From Thermomicrobiales bacterium (GTDB lineage Bacteria; Chloroflexota; Chloroflexia; Thermomicrobiales; UBA6265): 9,875 nt of DNA. A program made the translations under genes and the position numbers. The notes under the pieces are model-generated. The model had not been told where the DNA came from. It saw nothing but the letters and a program-made list of their open reading frames with translations, and made no database searches. Below, in pieces: positions 1-6,292 of this stretch; position 1 is the first letter of the stretch; every line of letters begins with the position of its first letter. The stretch spans positions 1 through 9,875 of the forward strand of contig JADLCW010000209.1 of the NCBI GenBank assembly GCA_020847015.1, read 5' to 3'.

Positions 1-628
1 ACGCCGGTTCCAGATAGCGCAGCCGGTGCAGGATCTCGGCGCGCTCGAACCCCAGATCTTCCAACAGGTCGCCGGCGTGGTCGCGCAAACCGCTGCGGTG
101 CGAAAAGAGATCGGCCAGCGACACCTGCTGCGTCGGCCAAGCGTCGTGCAGCGAGAACCCGGGGGCGACATCGGCCATGCGACTGGTCCAGGAAATGGTC
201 CCGTCGCCGACGACGGAGGCGACGACGGTCGAGGCCAGCGACTTCGACACCGACGCGAGCTGGAACACGGTGTCGACGTCGATCGGCGCGTCTTTGCCCA
301 GTTCGCGCACGCCGAACCCGTCGCTGAATGTCACCGCGTCGTCGTAGACGACCGCGACCGCCATGCCCGGCACGCCGCTGCGCTCCAGCATGTCGCGCGC
401 CAGCTCGGGGATGCGCGCGGTCGCCAGCGCCGCCCGCTCCGGCGTCACGCTGGAGAGCGTCGATTCGCCGGGCGCCGCCGGGGTGGCCTCCTGCGCCGCT
501 GCGCGGCCTGGCGCCACGCCAGCGATGGCAGCCCCGGCCGCGGCAAGCCCCGCCTGGGCGAGCGCGGCGCGGCGAGTGAGACCGCGGCCGGGCAGACGCG
601 CCGGGCGGTCGGACGAAGAGCGATTCAT
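1..628 (-). CDS. Tat-exported serine hydrolase, class C beta-lactamase-related (partial)
   Basis: This is the N-terminal 209 residues of a gene that runs off the left edge, so the C-terminus is missing. The ATG at 626-628 has an AGGAG (639-643) 10 nt upstream. Residues about 15-45 form a Tat-type signal: a twin arginine at 19-20 (LTRRAAL), a long Ala/Gly-rich hydrophobic core, and an AAA-Q site near 45. The mature part begins the beta-lactamase/penicillin-binding-protein fold, with the catalytic SxxK tetrad as SVSK at 126-129 inside FQLASVSKS, followed by LFSHRSGLRDHAGDLL (174-189), typical of the class C/EstB-like hydrolase family. The YxN and KTG-like motifs would lie beyond the edge. The protein is probably exported folded and acts outside the membrane as an esterase, peptidase or beta-lactamase; the sequence does not separate these. 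It is divergent from the exchanger gene. Family assignment is firm, substrate unknown. Confidence 0.9.
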   Translation of the reverse strand, partial: MNRSSSDRPARLPGRGLTRRAALAQAGLAAAGAAIAGVAPGRAAAQEATPAAPGESTLSSVTPERAALATARIPELARDMLERSGVPGMAVAVVYDDAVTFSDGFGVRELGKDAPIDVDTVFQLASVSKSLASTVVASVVGDGTISWTSRMADVAPGFSLHDAWPTQQVSLADLFSHRSGLRDHAGDLLEDLGFERAEILHRLRYLEPA

Positions 629-730
629 GGAGGGGGTGCTCCTGGCGACGGCGGCAGACGCATGCGCTCGCGTGGAAGCGGCGCGCCGCGGCCCGATCCG
701 ATCCCGGCCAGCACGGCCGGTGGCTTCTCC

Positions 731-758
731 ACTGTACGGCGCGTCGGGCGAATGTCAA
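731..758 (-). promoter_or_regulatory. Putative sigma-70-type promoter of the serine hydrolase
   Basis: Read on the minus strand, a perfect TTGACA (753-758) is followed after 16 nt by TACAGT (731-736), which matches TATAAT at four of six positions. It points toward the hydrolase start at 628 and would give a leader of about 95 nt. The rest of the 316-bp gap between the divergent genes (629-944) holds no gene that I can support, and I found no convincing promoter for the plus-strand exchanger. Confidence 0.5.
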
Positions 759-928
759 CCGAACGCGCCTCTTCGCGCCGGTTTCGGGCGCTGCAGCGTG
801 CTGAAATCGCGCGGCGCGCCGGTCTCTTCCGCCTGTCGCGCAGCGCGCCAAACCCGATGACGGGATCGGTGGCGCCGATGACGCGAGCAATGCGGCGCCA
901 TGCGTCGCCGAATCCGCGAGCGCGCAAT

Positions 929-938
929 GGAGGGAGAG
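929..938 (+). promoter_or_regulatory. Shine-Dalgarno purine run choosing the exchanger start
   Basis: A purine run, GGAGGGAGAG, lies 6 nt before the ATG at 945. It sits inside the reading frame extended to the in-frame ATGs at 900 and 927, neither of which has a comparable site, so it favours the third ATG as the true start. Confidence 0.55.
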
Positions 939-944
939 CGGCGC

Positions 945-2000
945 ATGCTGAGGCGATCCGAGTGGCTGACGATGGTCGCCGCTGTGGCCGGCTGCGTGGC
1001 GACCGGGGTGCTCAGTTGGGTCGGGGCGAACGCGGTCGTTCGCTTCGCTGCCGCCGGCGTGTCGCTGGCGCTGCTGGCCGCGCTCGTCGGGCAGGCGACC
1101 GAGCAGATCGGCGGCCGGCTGGGACCGGCGGCAACCGGCATCTTTCAGTCGGCGCTGGGCAACCTGCCGGAATTGTTCGTCGGCATCTTTGCGCTGCGGG
1201 CCGGGTTGGTCGAGGTCGTGCAGGCCTCGCTGGTCGGCTCCATTCTGGGCAACAGCTTGCTGGTGCTGGGGCTCGCCTTCCTGGTCGGCGGGTTGCGCCA
1301 CGGTCCGCAGCACTTCGCCTCCGCGCCGCCGCGCACGATCGCCACTCTGACCCTACTGGCAGTCTCCGCGCTCGCTGTGCCGACCCTCGTGGACGGCCTG
1401 CATACCCCGGCCAAACAGCACGCCGACGCCCTGAGCGTCGCCTGCGCGGTGGTGCTGCTGATCGTGTTCGCCGCGAGCATTCTCTGCGCGTTGACCGGCG
1501 CCCCCGTCGTCCCGCCCAAGCCGGAAGCAGCGGCCGGCGGTTGGTCGATGGCGCTGGCGGTGGGCGTTCTGGCCGGTGCGGGAATCGGAGCCGCGCTCGT
1601 GTCCGACTGGTTCGTGACGGCGCTCCGACCGGCGGCGTCCGCCCTCGGGTTGTCGCATGCGTTCACCGGGTTAGTGGTGGTGGGTCTCGCCGGCAATGCC
1701 GTGGAGAATGTGGTCGGCGTCCAGATGGCCGCCCGCAACCAACCCGACTATGCCGTCAGTCTGATTCTCAACAGTTCGCTCCAGGTGGCGTTGGCGCTCG
1801 GCCCGGTGCTGGTGCTGCTCAGCTTCGTCATTGGCGGGGCTCACCTGACACTGGTGCTGCCGGGGTTGCTGCTGGCCGCGCTGGCGTTGGCCGGCATCCT
1901 GGGCGCCTTCGTCGTCTCCGACGGCGAGTCGACCTGGCTGGAGGGCATCATCCTGATCGGGTTGTACGGCATCATCGCCGCCGCCTTCTGGTGGGGCTGA
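945..2000 (+). CDS. Ca2+/H+ exchanger, CaCA superfamily (CAX-like)
   Basis: This 351-residue integral membrane protein very likely expels Ca2+ from the cytoplasm in exchange for protons. It carries the two inverted alpha-repeats of the CaCA superfamily: repeat 1 around residues 72-116 (GNLPELFVG, then VVQASLVGSILGNSLLVLG) and repeat 2 around 250-295 (GNAVENVVG, then SLILNSSLQVALALGP). Each repeat has its ion-binding glutamate, E76 and E254. Hydrophobic segments along the whole length fit 10-11 TM helices, split by a loop near 185-200 that lacks the acidic helix seen in some relatives. The length matches bacterial CAX proteins. The start at 945 was chosen for its Shine-Dalgarno; longer starts at 900 or 927 would add only an Arg-rich tail. 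Repeat 1 has GNLPEL where GNAVEL or GNATEL is more usual. The gene ends 12 nt from the convergent sulfotransferase. Cation specificity (Ca2+ versus another cation) is inferred from family only. Confidence 0.9.
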   Translation: MLRRSEWLTMVAAVAGCVATGVLSWVGANAVVRFAAAGVSLALLAALVGQATEQIGGRLGPAATGIFQSALGNLPELFVGIFALRAGLVEVVQASLVGSILGNSLLVLGLAFLVGGLRHGPQHFASAPPRTIATLTLLAVSALAVPTLVDGLHTPAKQHADALSVACAVVLLIVFAASILCALTGAPVVPPKPEAAAGGWSMALAVGVLAGAGIGAALVSDWFVTALRPAASALGLSHAFTGLVVVGLAGNAVENVVGVQMAARNQPDYAVSLILNSSLQVALALGPVLVLLSFVIGGAHLTLVLPGLLLAALALAGILGAFVVSDGESTWLEGIILIGLYGIIAAAFWWG

Positions 2001-2012
2001 GCGGCGGTCCAC

Positions 2013-2789
2013 TCAGGCCGGCCCGGCGGCTTGCAGCGCCTGAAAGCGCGCGACCCATTCCTCGGTGCGGTCATCGGCCAACTTCTGCGTGCGCGGCTGC
2101 CCCAGATGCAGATCGGGCGGCGCGGAAATCCCGAGAAACTCCAGCACCGTCCGGGTGGTCGGCTCGTAGGCGCGCACAAACGCTTCGTAGACGACGTGCA
2201 TCGGCGCGATGTCGTTGTCCCGGAAAAAGCGGCCGATGGCGGCATCCTCCTCCTGGATCGCACGCTGCAGCGTCGCGATGCCGTCGTAGTCGAATTGCGC
2301 CTCGCGACCGGTTTGACGCCCCCCCTTGACGATCTTGCGCCGCCCCTGCCCGGTACGGCCGGCGCGCGGGGCTTCCCGCCCCCAGACACCGGTTTCCTTC
2401 GCTTTCCAGTAGGAGATCGCCTGCCGCACCGAATCGTCACGCGTGATCCAGAGGTAGCGCAGATCGGGGAACAGCGCATCGAGGGCGCGCGCCGGCGGCA
2501 AGTCGGCGAGGGTCGGCTCGGCCGCGATCGACCTCAGCAGGCGATCGAGATGAGCGTAGAGCAGCTTGGCCCCGAAGACGCCGTTGTCGCCGGCGCGCTC
2601 CTGCATCAGGCGGGCGGTGAATTGGGGCAGCGAGGTCGTGCCCCATTTCTGCGCCCAGAACTCCATTTTGTGCCCGAAATGCTCGCGCGGGTCGCCGGCG
2701 ACGCCGGTGCTGTTGAGCGCCTGACCGAGCAAGGTGCTGCCGCTGCGCGGGGTGGCCAGCACCAGGTAGGTGGTGGTGATCTCCGGCAT
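2013..2789 (-). CDS. Stf0-family sulfotransferase
   Basis: This 258-residue cytoplasmic enzyme is predicted to transfer sulfate from PAPS to a hydroxyl, probably on a sugar or glycolipid; the best-known member is mycobacterial Stf0, a trehalose 2-sulfotransferase. The N-terminus has the 5'-phosphosulfate loop as YLVLATPRSGSTLL (8-21), then TGVAGDPREHF (28-38), in which E36 occupies the position of the glutamate proposed as general base in Stf0. The 3'-phosphate region is ITRDDSVRQAISYWKA (115-130), and VYEAFV (200-205) follows. Between ETGVW and FDYDGI lies a basic stretch, about 137-164, rich in Arg, Lys and Gly, that looks longer than usual for the family. I chose the ATG at 2787-2789, which places the YLV motif at the normal distance; a start at 2897 would overlap the putative promoter. 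A GGAAGG lies 14 nt upstream, so the ribosome site is weak. Family is strong, acceptor unknown. Confidence 0.88.
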   Translation of the reverse strand: MPEITTTYLVLATPRSGSTLLGQALNSTGVAGDPREHFGHKMEFWAQKWGTTSLPQFTARLMQERAGDNGVFGAKLLYAHLDRLLRSIAAEPTLADLPPARALDALFPDLRYLWITRDDSVRQAISYWKAKETGVWGREAPRAGRTGQGRRKIVKGGRQTGREAQFDYDGIATLQRAIQEEDAAIGRFFRDNDIAPMHVVYEAFVRAYEPTTRTVLEFLGISAPPDLHLGQPRTQKLADDRTEEWVARFQALQAAGPA

Positions 2790-2845
2790 GAGGAGCGCTG
2801 CCGCCTTCCACGAAATGCGAACCCATCCAGGTCGTTCCGCGCCCA

Positions 2846-2873
2846 AGCCTATGACCGCCGCGCGGCGTGTCAA
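2846..2873 (-). promoter_or_regulatory. Putative promoter of the sulfotransferase
   Basis: Minus strand: TTGACA (2868-2873), a 16-nt spacer, then TAGGCT (2846-2851). The -10 element matches only the TAnnnT skeleton, which is common in high-GC genomes. A transcript would start near 2838 and have a leader of about 50 nt to the ATG at 2789. The spacing equals that of the candidate promoter at 731-758. Confidence 0.5.
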
Positions 2874-2930
2874 GGTTGCGCGTCCGGTTGCCGCCATTAA
2901 CGATGCCCGCCTGCCTGACGGGCGCGCCTC

Positions 2931-4265
2931 CTACCGGAAAAACACCGCCCAGGTGGCCAGACACAGAATGCCGATCAGAATCGGCCAAAACAGCACCACC
3001 GGCAGCAGGTTGTTCTCCCACTCGAAAAAGGGGATGGGTTTCGGCCCGTCCACGATCACCGCGTTGAGCGACACCAGCAAAATCATGGCGTAGAGCGTGA
3101 AGGGCAGCACCTCGATGTAGGAGAGTTGTTGGGATCCGACGGTGTCGCGGATGTTGTTGTGCTCGACGATGACGGCGAACAGCAGCGCGCCGTTGGCGGC
3201 GACGACGCCGGAGGGGGTGAGCTGAAACCGCTCCTTGGCGCTCGGTTCGTTGCTCGTCATCACCAGCGTGGCGAACATCAGCGAGGAAATCGCCAGAAAA
3301 AAGGGCAGGTGCTTGAACAGCGGGCTGAGGAAATCGCGCTTCAGCCCGAGATCGAAGTAGAGATCGGGGTAGAGCGCGTCGCGGTCCCCGGTCTGGTAGC
3401 CGAAGTCAGTGCCGTAGGCATGTTTGGCGACGCTGAAGCCGGAAAGGTACGGATCCCAACCGCCGTAGACGAGTTGGTTGTCCACCCCCGGCAGGTTTCG
3501 CGGATCGACCGAACTGTAGGCGGTGAAATCCGGCACGAGCATGAGGGTTTCGTAGAACTCTTTCGGCCATAACCGCAGCCAGACGATTTGCCGATCCAGT
3601 GGATAGTCGCGATAGTCGAAATCCTGACGGAGCACCGAGTTGAAATACCAGCCGTACAGCGTGGCGTCGCCGAGATCGCGCGTATAGGCGAGCGTCATCT
3701 CGTAGGAGTCTTCAGCCTCGGGCAGGATGACCCCGCGCTCGATCGAAGCCGGAATATCCTTGGCGTAGCGCTGCCAAATGTAGCCGCCGACCCGGACATT
3801 GTTGGCCGAGAGGAACTCGACTGACTGGACGAGCAAACCGGTGGGAACCACGTAGCGGTCATCCGGGCGCCCTGCGAGCGAGACGCCAAGCGTGCGCTCC
3901 ATGTGGGTTTTGCTTTGCACCAGCGCGCCGGACCAGTCCGCGTAGGACATCTCGGTCCAGACGATCGCGCACATTGCCGCCAGCGCCGCGACGAGCGCGA
4001 GCGTCCATGCGCCGCTGACCAGGCGCAGGCTGGCCGGCCGCGCTCGCTCCGGACGGAAGACGACCACCGCCAGCACCAACAGGCAGATGACTGCCGAGAC
4101 GAGCGCCGGAACCAGTCCGCGGCCGGTGAGTTCCAGATCGAACGTGGCGTAGCGGGCGTGGTGACGCCAAAGGAGCCAGGCGGTGACCCCGGCGGCGGCG
4201 AGGCAGCAGACGATCGCGATGCGGTGAAACCAATCAAGCGTCCGCTGCATCGTGTTCCCGCCCAC
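2931..4265 (-). CDS. Pentameric ligand-gated ion channel-like protein with three extra N-terminal TM helices
   Basis: This 444-residue membrane protein has hydrophobic helices at about 15-33, 50-70 and 86-104, a soluble region at about 105-315, then four more at about 316-337, 350-369, 382-405 and 417-442. The last five parts match the Cys-loop receptor (pLGIC) plan. The soluble region has a beta-strand pattern with PTGLLVQSVEFLS (141-153), VGGYIWQRY (159-167) and FDYRDYPLDRQIVWLRL (216-232); the YPLD sits where pLGICs have the Pro-Phe-Asp of the Cys-loop, without cysteines as in bacterial members. LKRDF precedes M1, which has the conserved early proline (P321). M2 begins after ERFQLTPSG and runs through GALLFAVIVEHNN, followed by an M2-M3 loop. 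Basic residues between TM2 and TM3 put that loop inside, so the soluble domain and C-terminus face outside, as in pLGICs. The GTG at 4265 has GAGGA (4272-4276) 6 nt upstream; the ATG at 4250 is an alternative. Ligand and ion selectivity cannot be read. Homology is inferred from motifs and topology only. Confidence 0.68.
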   Translation of the reverse strand: MGGNTMQRTLDWFHRIAIVCCLAAAGVTAWLLWRHHARYATFDLELTGRGLVPALVSAVICLLVLAVVVFRPERARPASLRLVSGAWTLALVAALAAMCAIVWTEMSYADWSGALVQSKTHMERTLGVSLAGRPDDRYVVPTGLLVQSVEFLSANNVRVGGYIWQRYAKDIPASIERGVILPEAEDSYEMTLAYTRDLGDATLYGWYFNSVLRQDFDYRDYPLDRQIVWLRLWPKEFYETLMLVPDFTAYSSVDPRNLPGVDNQLVYGGWDPYLSGFSVAKHAYGTDFGYQTGDRDALYPDLYFDLGLKRDFLSPLFKHLPFFLAISSLMFATLVMTSNEPSAKERFQLTPSGVVAANGALLFAVIVEHNNIRDTVGSQQLSYIEVLPFTLYAMILLVSLNAVIVDGPKPIPFFEWENNLLPVVLFWPILIGILCLATWAVFFR

Positions 4266-4322
4266 CCCGATTCCTCAGGCGCCGGCGGGCGCTCCTCTCG
4301 CCCCCGGCCAAAAAGCACGTCG

Positions 4323-4350
4323 ATAGTACTCGAATGTCGGCGCGCAACAA
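4323..4350 (-). promoter_or_regulatory. Putative promoter of the channel-like gene
   Basis: Minus strand: TTGTTG (4345-4350), a 16-nt spacer, then TACTAT (4323-4328), four of six to TATAAT. It would start transcription near 4316, about 50 nt before the GTG at 4265. Its -35 element overlaps the foot of the preceding hairpin, so termination of the upstream operon and initiation of this gene are nearly superimposed. Confidence 0.4.
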
Positions 4351-4389
4351 CGCGCCGGAGACGTCGATCCAGACGTCTCCGGCGCGTTG
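4348..4389 (-). terminator. Perfect 18-bp hairpin, likely transcription terminator
   Basis: An 18-bp inverted repeat without a mismatch (CAACGCGCCGGAGACGTC at 4348-4365 and its complement at 4372-4389) encloses a 6-nt loop. It begins 19 nt after the stop codon of the small acidic operon (TAG at 4409-4411) and lies before the next minus-strand gene. Only two T residues follow it on the minus strand, so it is not a textbook U-tract terminator; hairpins without U-tracts are common in high-GC bacteria. It could also act as an RNA 3' stabiliser. Confidence 0.72.
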
Positions 4390-4408
4390 ACCGCTTGGGT
4401 CGCGGGCG

Positions 4409-4939
4409 CTAGATCGCCGCGTCCTCCCCCGGGCCAAGACCTGTCTCGGGGTTGATGTCGGCATCGCTGTCCGACCATTCGTTCAGCGCGCCGGGTTTGG
4501 GGCCGGGGCCGCGCATCGGACTCGAGCCGCTGCCCGCGCCGGCTCCGAACACGCCGTACCCGCCGAATTCGTTCTCATCGGTTTCGGCGAGGAACTTCCG
4601 CGGGTCCCGCGCGAACCCGGTCGCCGGATGGGTCGGCCCGCCCATGCGCGGTACGGTCGGGACGTGGTTGCGCGGCCCGGATTCGTGGGCGTCGGCGGTG
4701 CGCAGCGCGTCCGGTTCGGCGCCGACCGGCACGGGGGGCGGCTCGCCTTCGGTGCCCATCGTTTCCTCTCCGCTGGCCGCGCCCAGATTGGACCCCACCC
4801 CGGGCGGGTTCTCCAGCGGGTCCGGGAGTCGAGCGGCACGGTCGGCATCGCGGTCTTCCACCGGAGGCGGGGTATTGGGGTTGGCCTCGCGCAGCCGCTC
4901 CCGTAGCGGTTCGTTTGGCATTGGGTCGTTCAGGGGCAT
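4409..4939 (-). CDS. Small acidic, Pro/Gly-rich hypothetical protein
   Basis: I do not recognise this 176-residue protein. It is rich in Pro, Gly, Ala, Asp and Glu, has no cysteine, no hydrophobic segment and no signal peptide, and looks disordered and cytoplasmic. The most structured-looking part is HPATGFARDPRKFLAETDENEFGGYGVFG (about 104-132), which holds most of its aromatic residues; the N-terminus begins MPLNDPMPNEPLRERLREAN and the end is acidic. The ATG at 4937-4939 has GAGGA (4947-4951) 7 nt upstream. It starts 24 nt after the stop of a second acidic gene in the same direction and is followed by a strong hairpin, so the two form an operon. Reality as a gene rests on the ribosome site, the operon spacing and the terminator; function unknown. 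Confidence 0.72.
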   Translation of the reverse strand: MPLNDPMPNEPLRERLREANPNTPPPVEDRDADRAARLPDPLENPPGVGSNLGAASGEETMGTEGEPPPVPVGAEPDALRTADAHESGPRNHVPTVPRMGGPTHPATGFARDPRKFLAETDENEFGGYGVFGAGAGSGSSPMRGPGPKPGALNEWSDSDADINPETGLGPGEDAAI

Positions 4940-4963
4940 GGTCTTGTCCTCACGCGGCGTCCG

Positions 4964-5332
4964 TCATTCAGCCGAGCCGCCGAGATGGGTCGCCGGTTCA
5001 TTATCGGCGTAGACATCATCGAATGCTTCGATATTGGGGGCCAGCAATGTCCCACCCGGGGTGGGTCCGAACGCTTCGCTGCCGCCGGTGCGATCCGGCG
5101 CCAGCATCTCGTCGGCCTGCCGCCGCGCTGGGGTGACCGGCGGCACGGGCGGCCGGTCGTCGGCGGCTCCGGAATCGACAGCCCGACCTTCGGCCAGCCC
5201 ATCGCCGCGATCGGACGCGCGGCCGAGGCGGGGGGTTTGGAATCCTTCCTGATCGGTTGCGGACTCGCCAATCTGTGGAAAAACGTCGTATTGCTGCCCA
5301 ACGGCAGGTGGGGTGGGGATATCGTCTGACAT
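4964..5332 (-). CDS. Small acidic, Pro-rich hypothetical protein
   Basis: I do not recognise this 122-residue protein, the first gene of a two-gene operon. It starts MSDDIPTPPAVGQQYDVFPQ and is hydrophilic, acidic and Pro/Gly-rich, without cysteine, TM segment or signal peptide. The C-terminal third (APNIEAFDDVYADNEPATHLGG, about 97-118) carries the clearest sequence character. The start is decided by a strong GAGGAG (5339-5344) 6 nt before the ATG at 5330-5332; the frame is open up to 5548, but the added residues are Arg/Ala-rich and look non-coding. The downstream gene begins 24 nt after its stop and has the same composition, so the two products may work together. Neither shows clear repeat units shared with the other. 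Function unknown. Confidence 0.72.
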   Translation of the reverse strand: MSDDIPTPPAVGQQYDVFPQIGESATDQEGFQTPRLGRASDRGDGLAEGRAVDSGAADDRPPVPPVTPARRQADEMLAPDRTGGSEAFGPTPGGTLLAPNIEAFDDVYADNEPATHLGGSAE

Positions 5333-5713
5333 CGTCTGCTCCTCGGCGCGGCGGCATGCGCGTCTCGCCTCGCCTGCGGTAGCTGACGCAACCGGGGCGC
5401 CACTGACCCGGGACGGTGGCGCGGTGGGAGCGGATCGGCGCATCTCCCGCGGCGCTCGGTGCCCTGGCGCGGCATCGGCGCCACGATCGCTGCCCGCCAG
5501 CACTATGTCATCCAGCACGAAAGCAAAGGGTATGGCTTGCGAGAACACCTTGCCGCCGCGGATTGTTCTTCGTATGGTCGCAATACAGTCATGCGTGCCA
5601 ACACGAGATTCTTCGCCGCCGCTCAGAGCGTCGGCGCGGCATCAGCGTCATGCTGGTTGGGTCGAGGTCCGGCTGGCATGACGTCTGCCCGGCGGCGACG
5701 TGCGCGGGAACGC
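5333..5713. other. Intergenic region of about 380 bp without a supported gene
   Basis: Open frames here lack ribosome sites and coding-like composition. Two things stand out. At 5646-5683 an inverted repeat (CGTCATGC and GCATGACG, 8 bp, with 22 nt between, partly extendable by G-T pairs) lies about 30 nt after the stop of the PCu(A)C-like gene and may be its terminator. A relatively AT-rich patch lies at about 5515-5615, with a weak minus-strand promoter-like pair TTGGCA (5596-5601) and GACCAT (5574-5579) 16 nt apart. If real, the small acidic operon would have a leader of over 200 nt. Confidence 0.5.
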
Positions 5714-6292
5714 TCAGAACCGAGGGGTCGCGTCCGCGACCGGGGTTGGGTGCGGACCCGGCGCGGGGATCACTCCGGCGGCCGAGATCGTCAGATCGCC
5801 CACGACGAGCGAGGGAATCGGCGGGAGACCGGCCGCGTCCACCCGGCGGCGCACCCGCACCGCGATCGTCGCCGCGCCGGCTCGCTCAAATCGCAAGGTC
5901 AGCGAGAATGTTTCGCCTTGGGTCAACTGGCGCGTCACATCATCCAACCGCAGATGATCGGTCCATTGGTCGAGGGTGACGAAGGAATCAGCCGGGATGA
6001 GAATGCCCTCAGCCAAAGGGATCAGTTCATCCCCGTCCAGCGCATAGGGGCGAACCGAGCGAGCGGCGGGCGTGTCGCCGCCGAGCAGCCGGTCGGCGGG
6101 GCCATCGTTGCGGATGGCCAGCGACAACGGCGTGGAGCCGGGCGCTTCGGGCGGCCCCCAGCGAGGAACCGGGGTGGCGCTCTCGCCGCGCGCCCGGGGC
6201 GAGCGCGCGAGCGGGGCCACGATGGCGAGCGCGCCGACCGCAACCCGGATCAGCGAGCGGCGCGGCAGCCGCCGGCGGCCGAACTCAGCCAC
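5714..6292 (-). CDS. Exported PCu(A)C-like protein lacking most copper ligands
   Basis: This 192-residue protein has a Tat-like signal (RRSLIR at 11-16, then a hydrophobic core to about 29 and an Ala/Arg-rich cleavage region near 36). Residues about 56-147 resemble the PCu(A)C copper chaperone domain (DUF461): LSLAIRNDGPADRLLGGDTPAA (56-77), the GxxIPA stretch (GILIPA, 96-101), an HLRL turn (113-116), and a GETFSLTLRFERAG (126-139) followed by a final beta strand. The family's copper site, H-M then H-x-M, is mostly gone: VRPY stands where ELH is expected, ELIPL where the Met is expected, and HLRL where HIM is expected, leaving only H113. The C-terminal tail is Pro-rich. The GTG start at 6290-6292 overlaps the rlmN end by 8 nt and has no ribosome site of its own, suggesting translational coupling. 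It may bind another ligand or be a structural relic; domain assignment is by motif reading. Confidence 0.75.
   Translation of the reverse strand: MAEFGRRRLPRRSLIRVAVGALAIVAPLARSPRARGESATPVPRWGPPEAPGSTPLSLAIRNDGPADRLLGGDTPAARSVRPYALDGDELIPLAEGILIPADSFVTLDQWTDHLRLDDVTRQLTQGETFSLTLRFERAGAATIAVRVRRRVDAAGLPPIPSLVVGDLTISAAGVIPAPGPHPTPVADATPRF

Noticed and set aside
26..2329. A 767-codon plus-strand open frame
   Set aside because: It is antisense to the serine hydrolase and sulfotransferase and out of frame with the exchanger, which all have family motifs; its translation is Arg/Ala/Gly-rich with no domain, as expected from GC-rich shadow frames.
2790..2897. N-terminal extension of the sulfotransferase to a start at 2897
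   Set aside because: It would place the TTGACA/TAGGCT promoter candidate inside the coding region and move the YLV motif away from its usual near-N-terminal position.
2906..2928. GCCCG/CGGGC short stem and GGCGCGCC palindrome after the channel-like gene
   Set aside because: Only 5 bp of stem, no T-run, and such palindromes are frequent in GC-rich DNA.
5333..5548. N-terminal extension of the first acidic gene to 5548
   Set aside because: The ATG at 5332 has an excellent ribosome site; the extension has a different, Arg/Ala-rich composition.
5564..5589. Plus-strand TTGTTC with a 15-nt spacer to TACAGT
   Set aside because: No plus-strand gene follows for about 2 kb, so it is probably chance.
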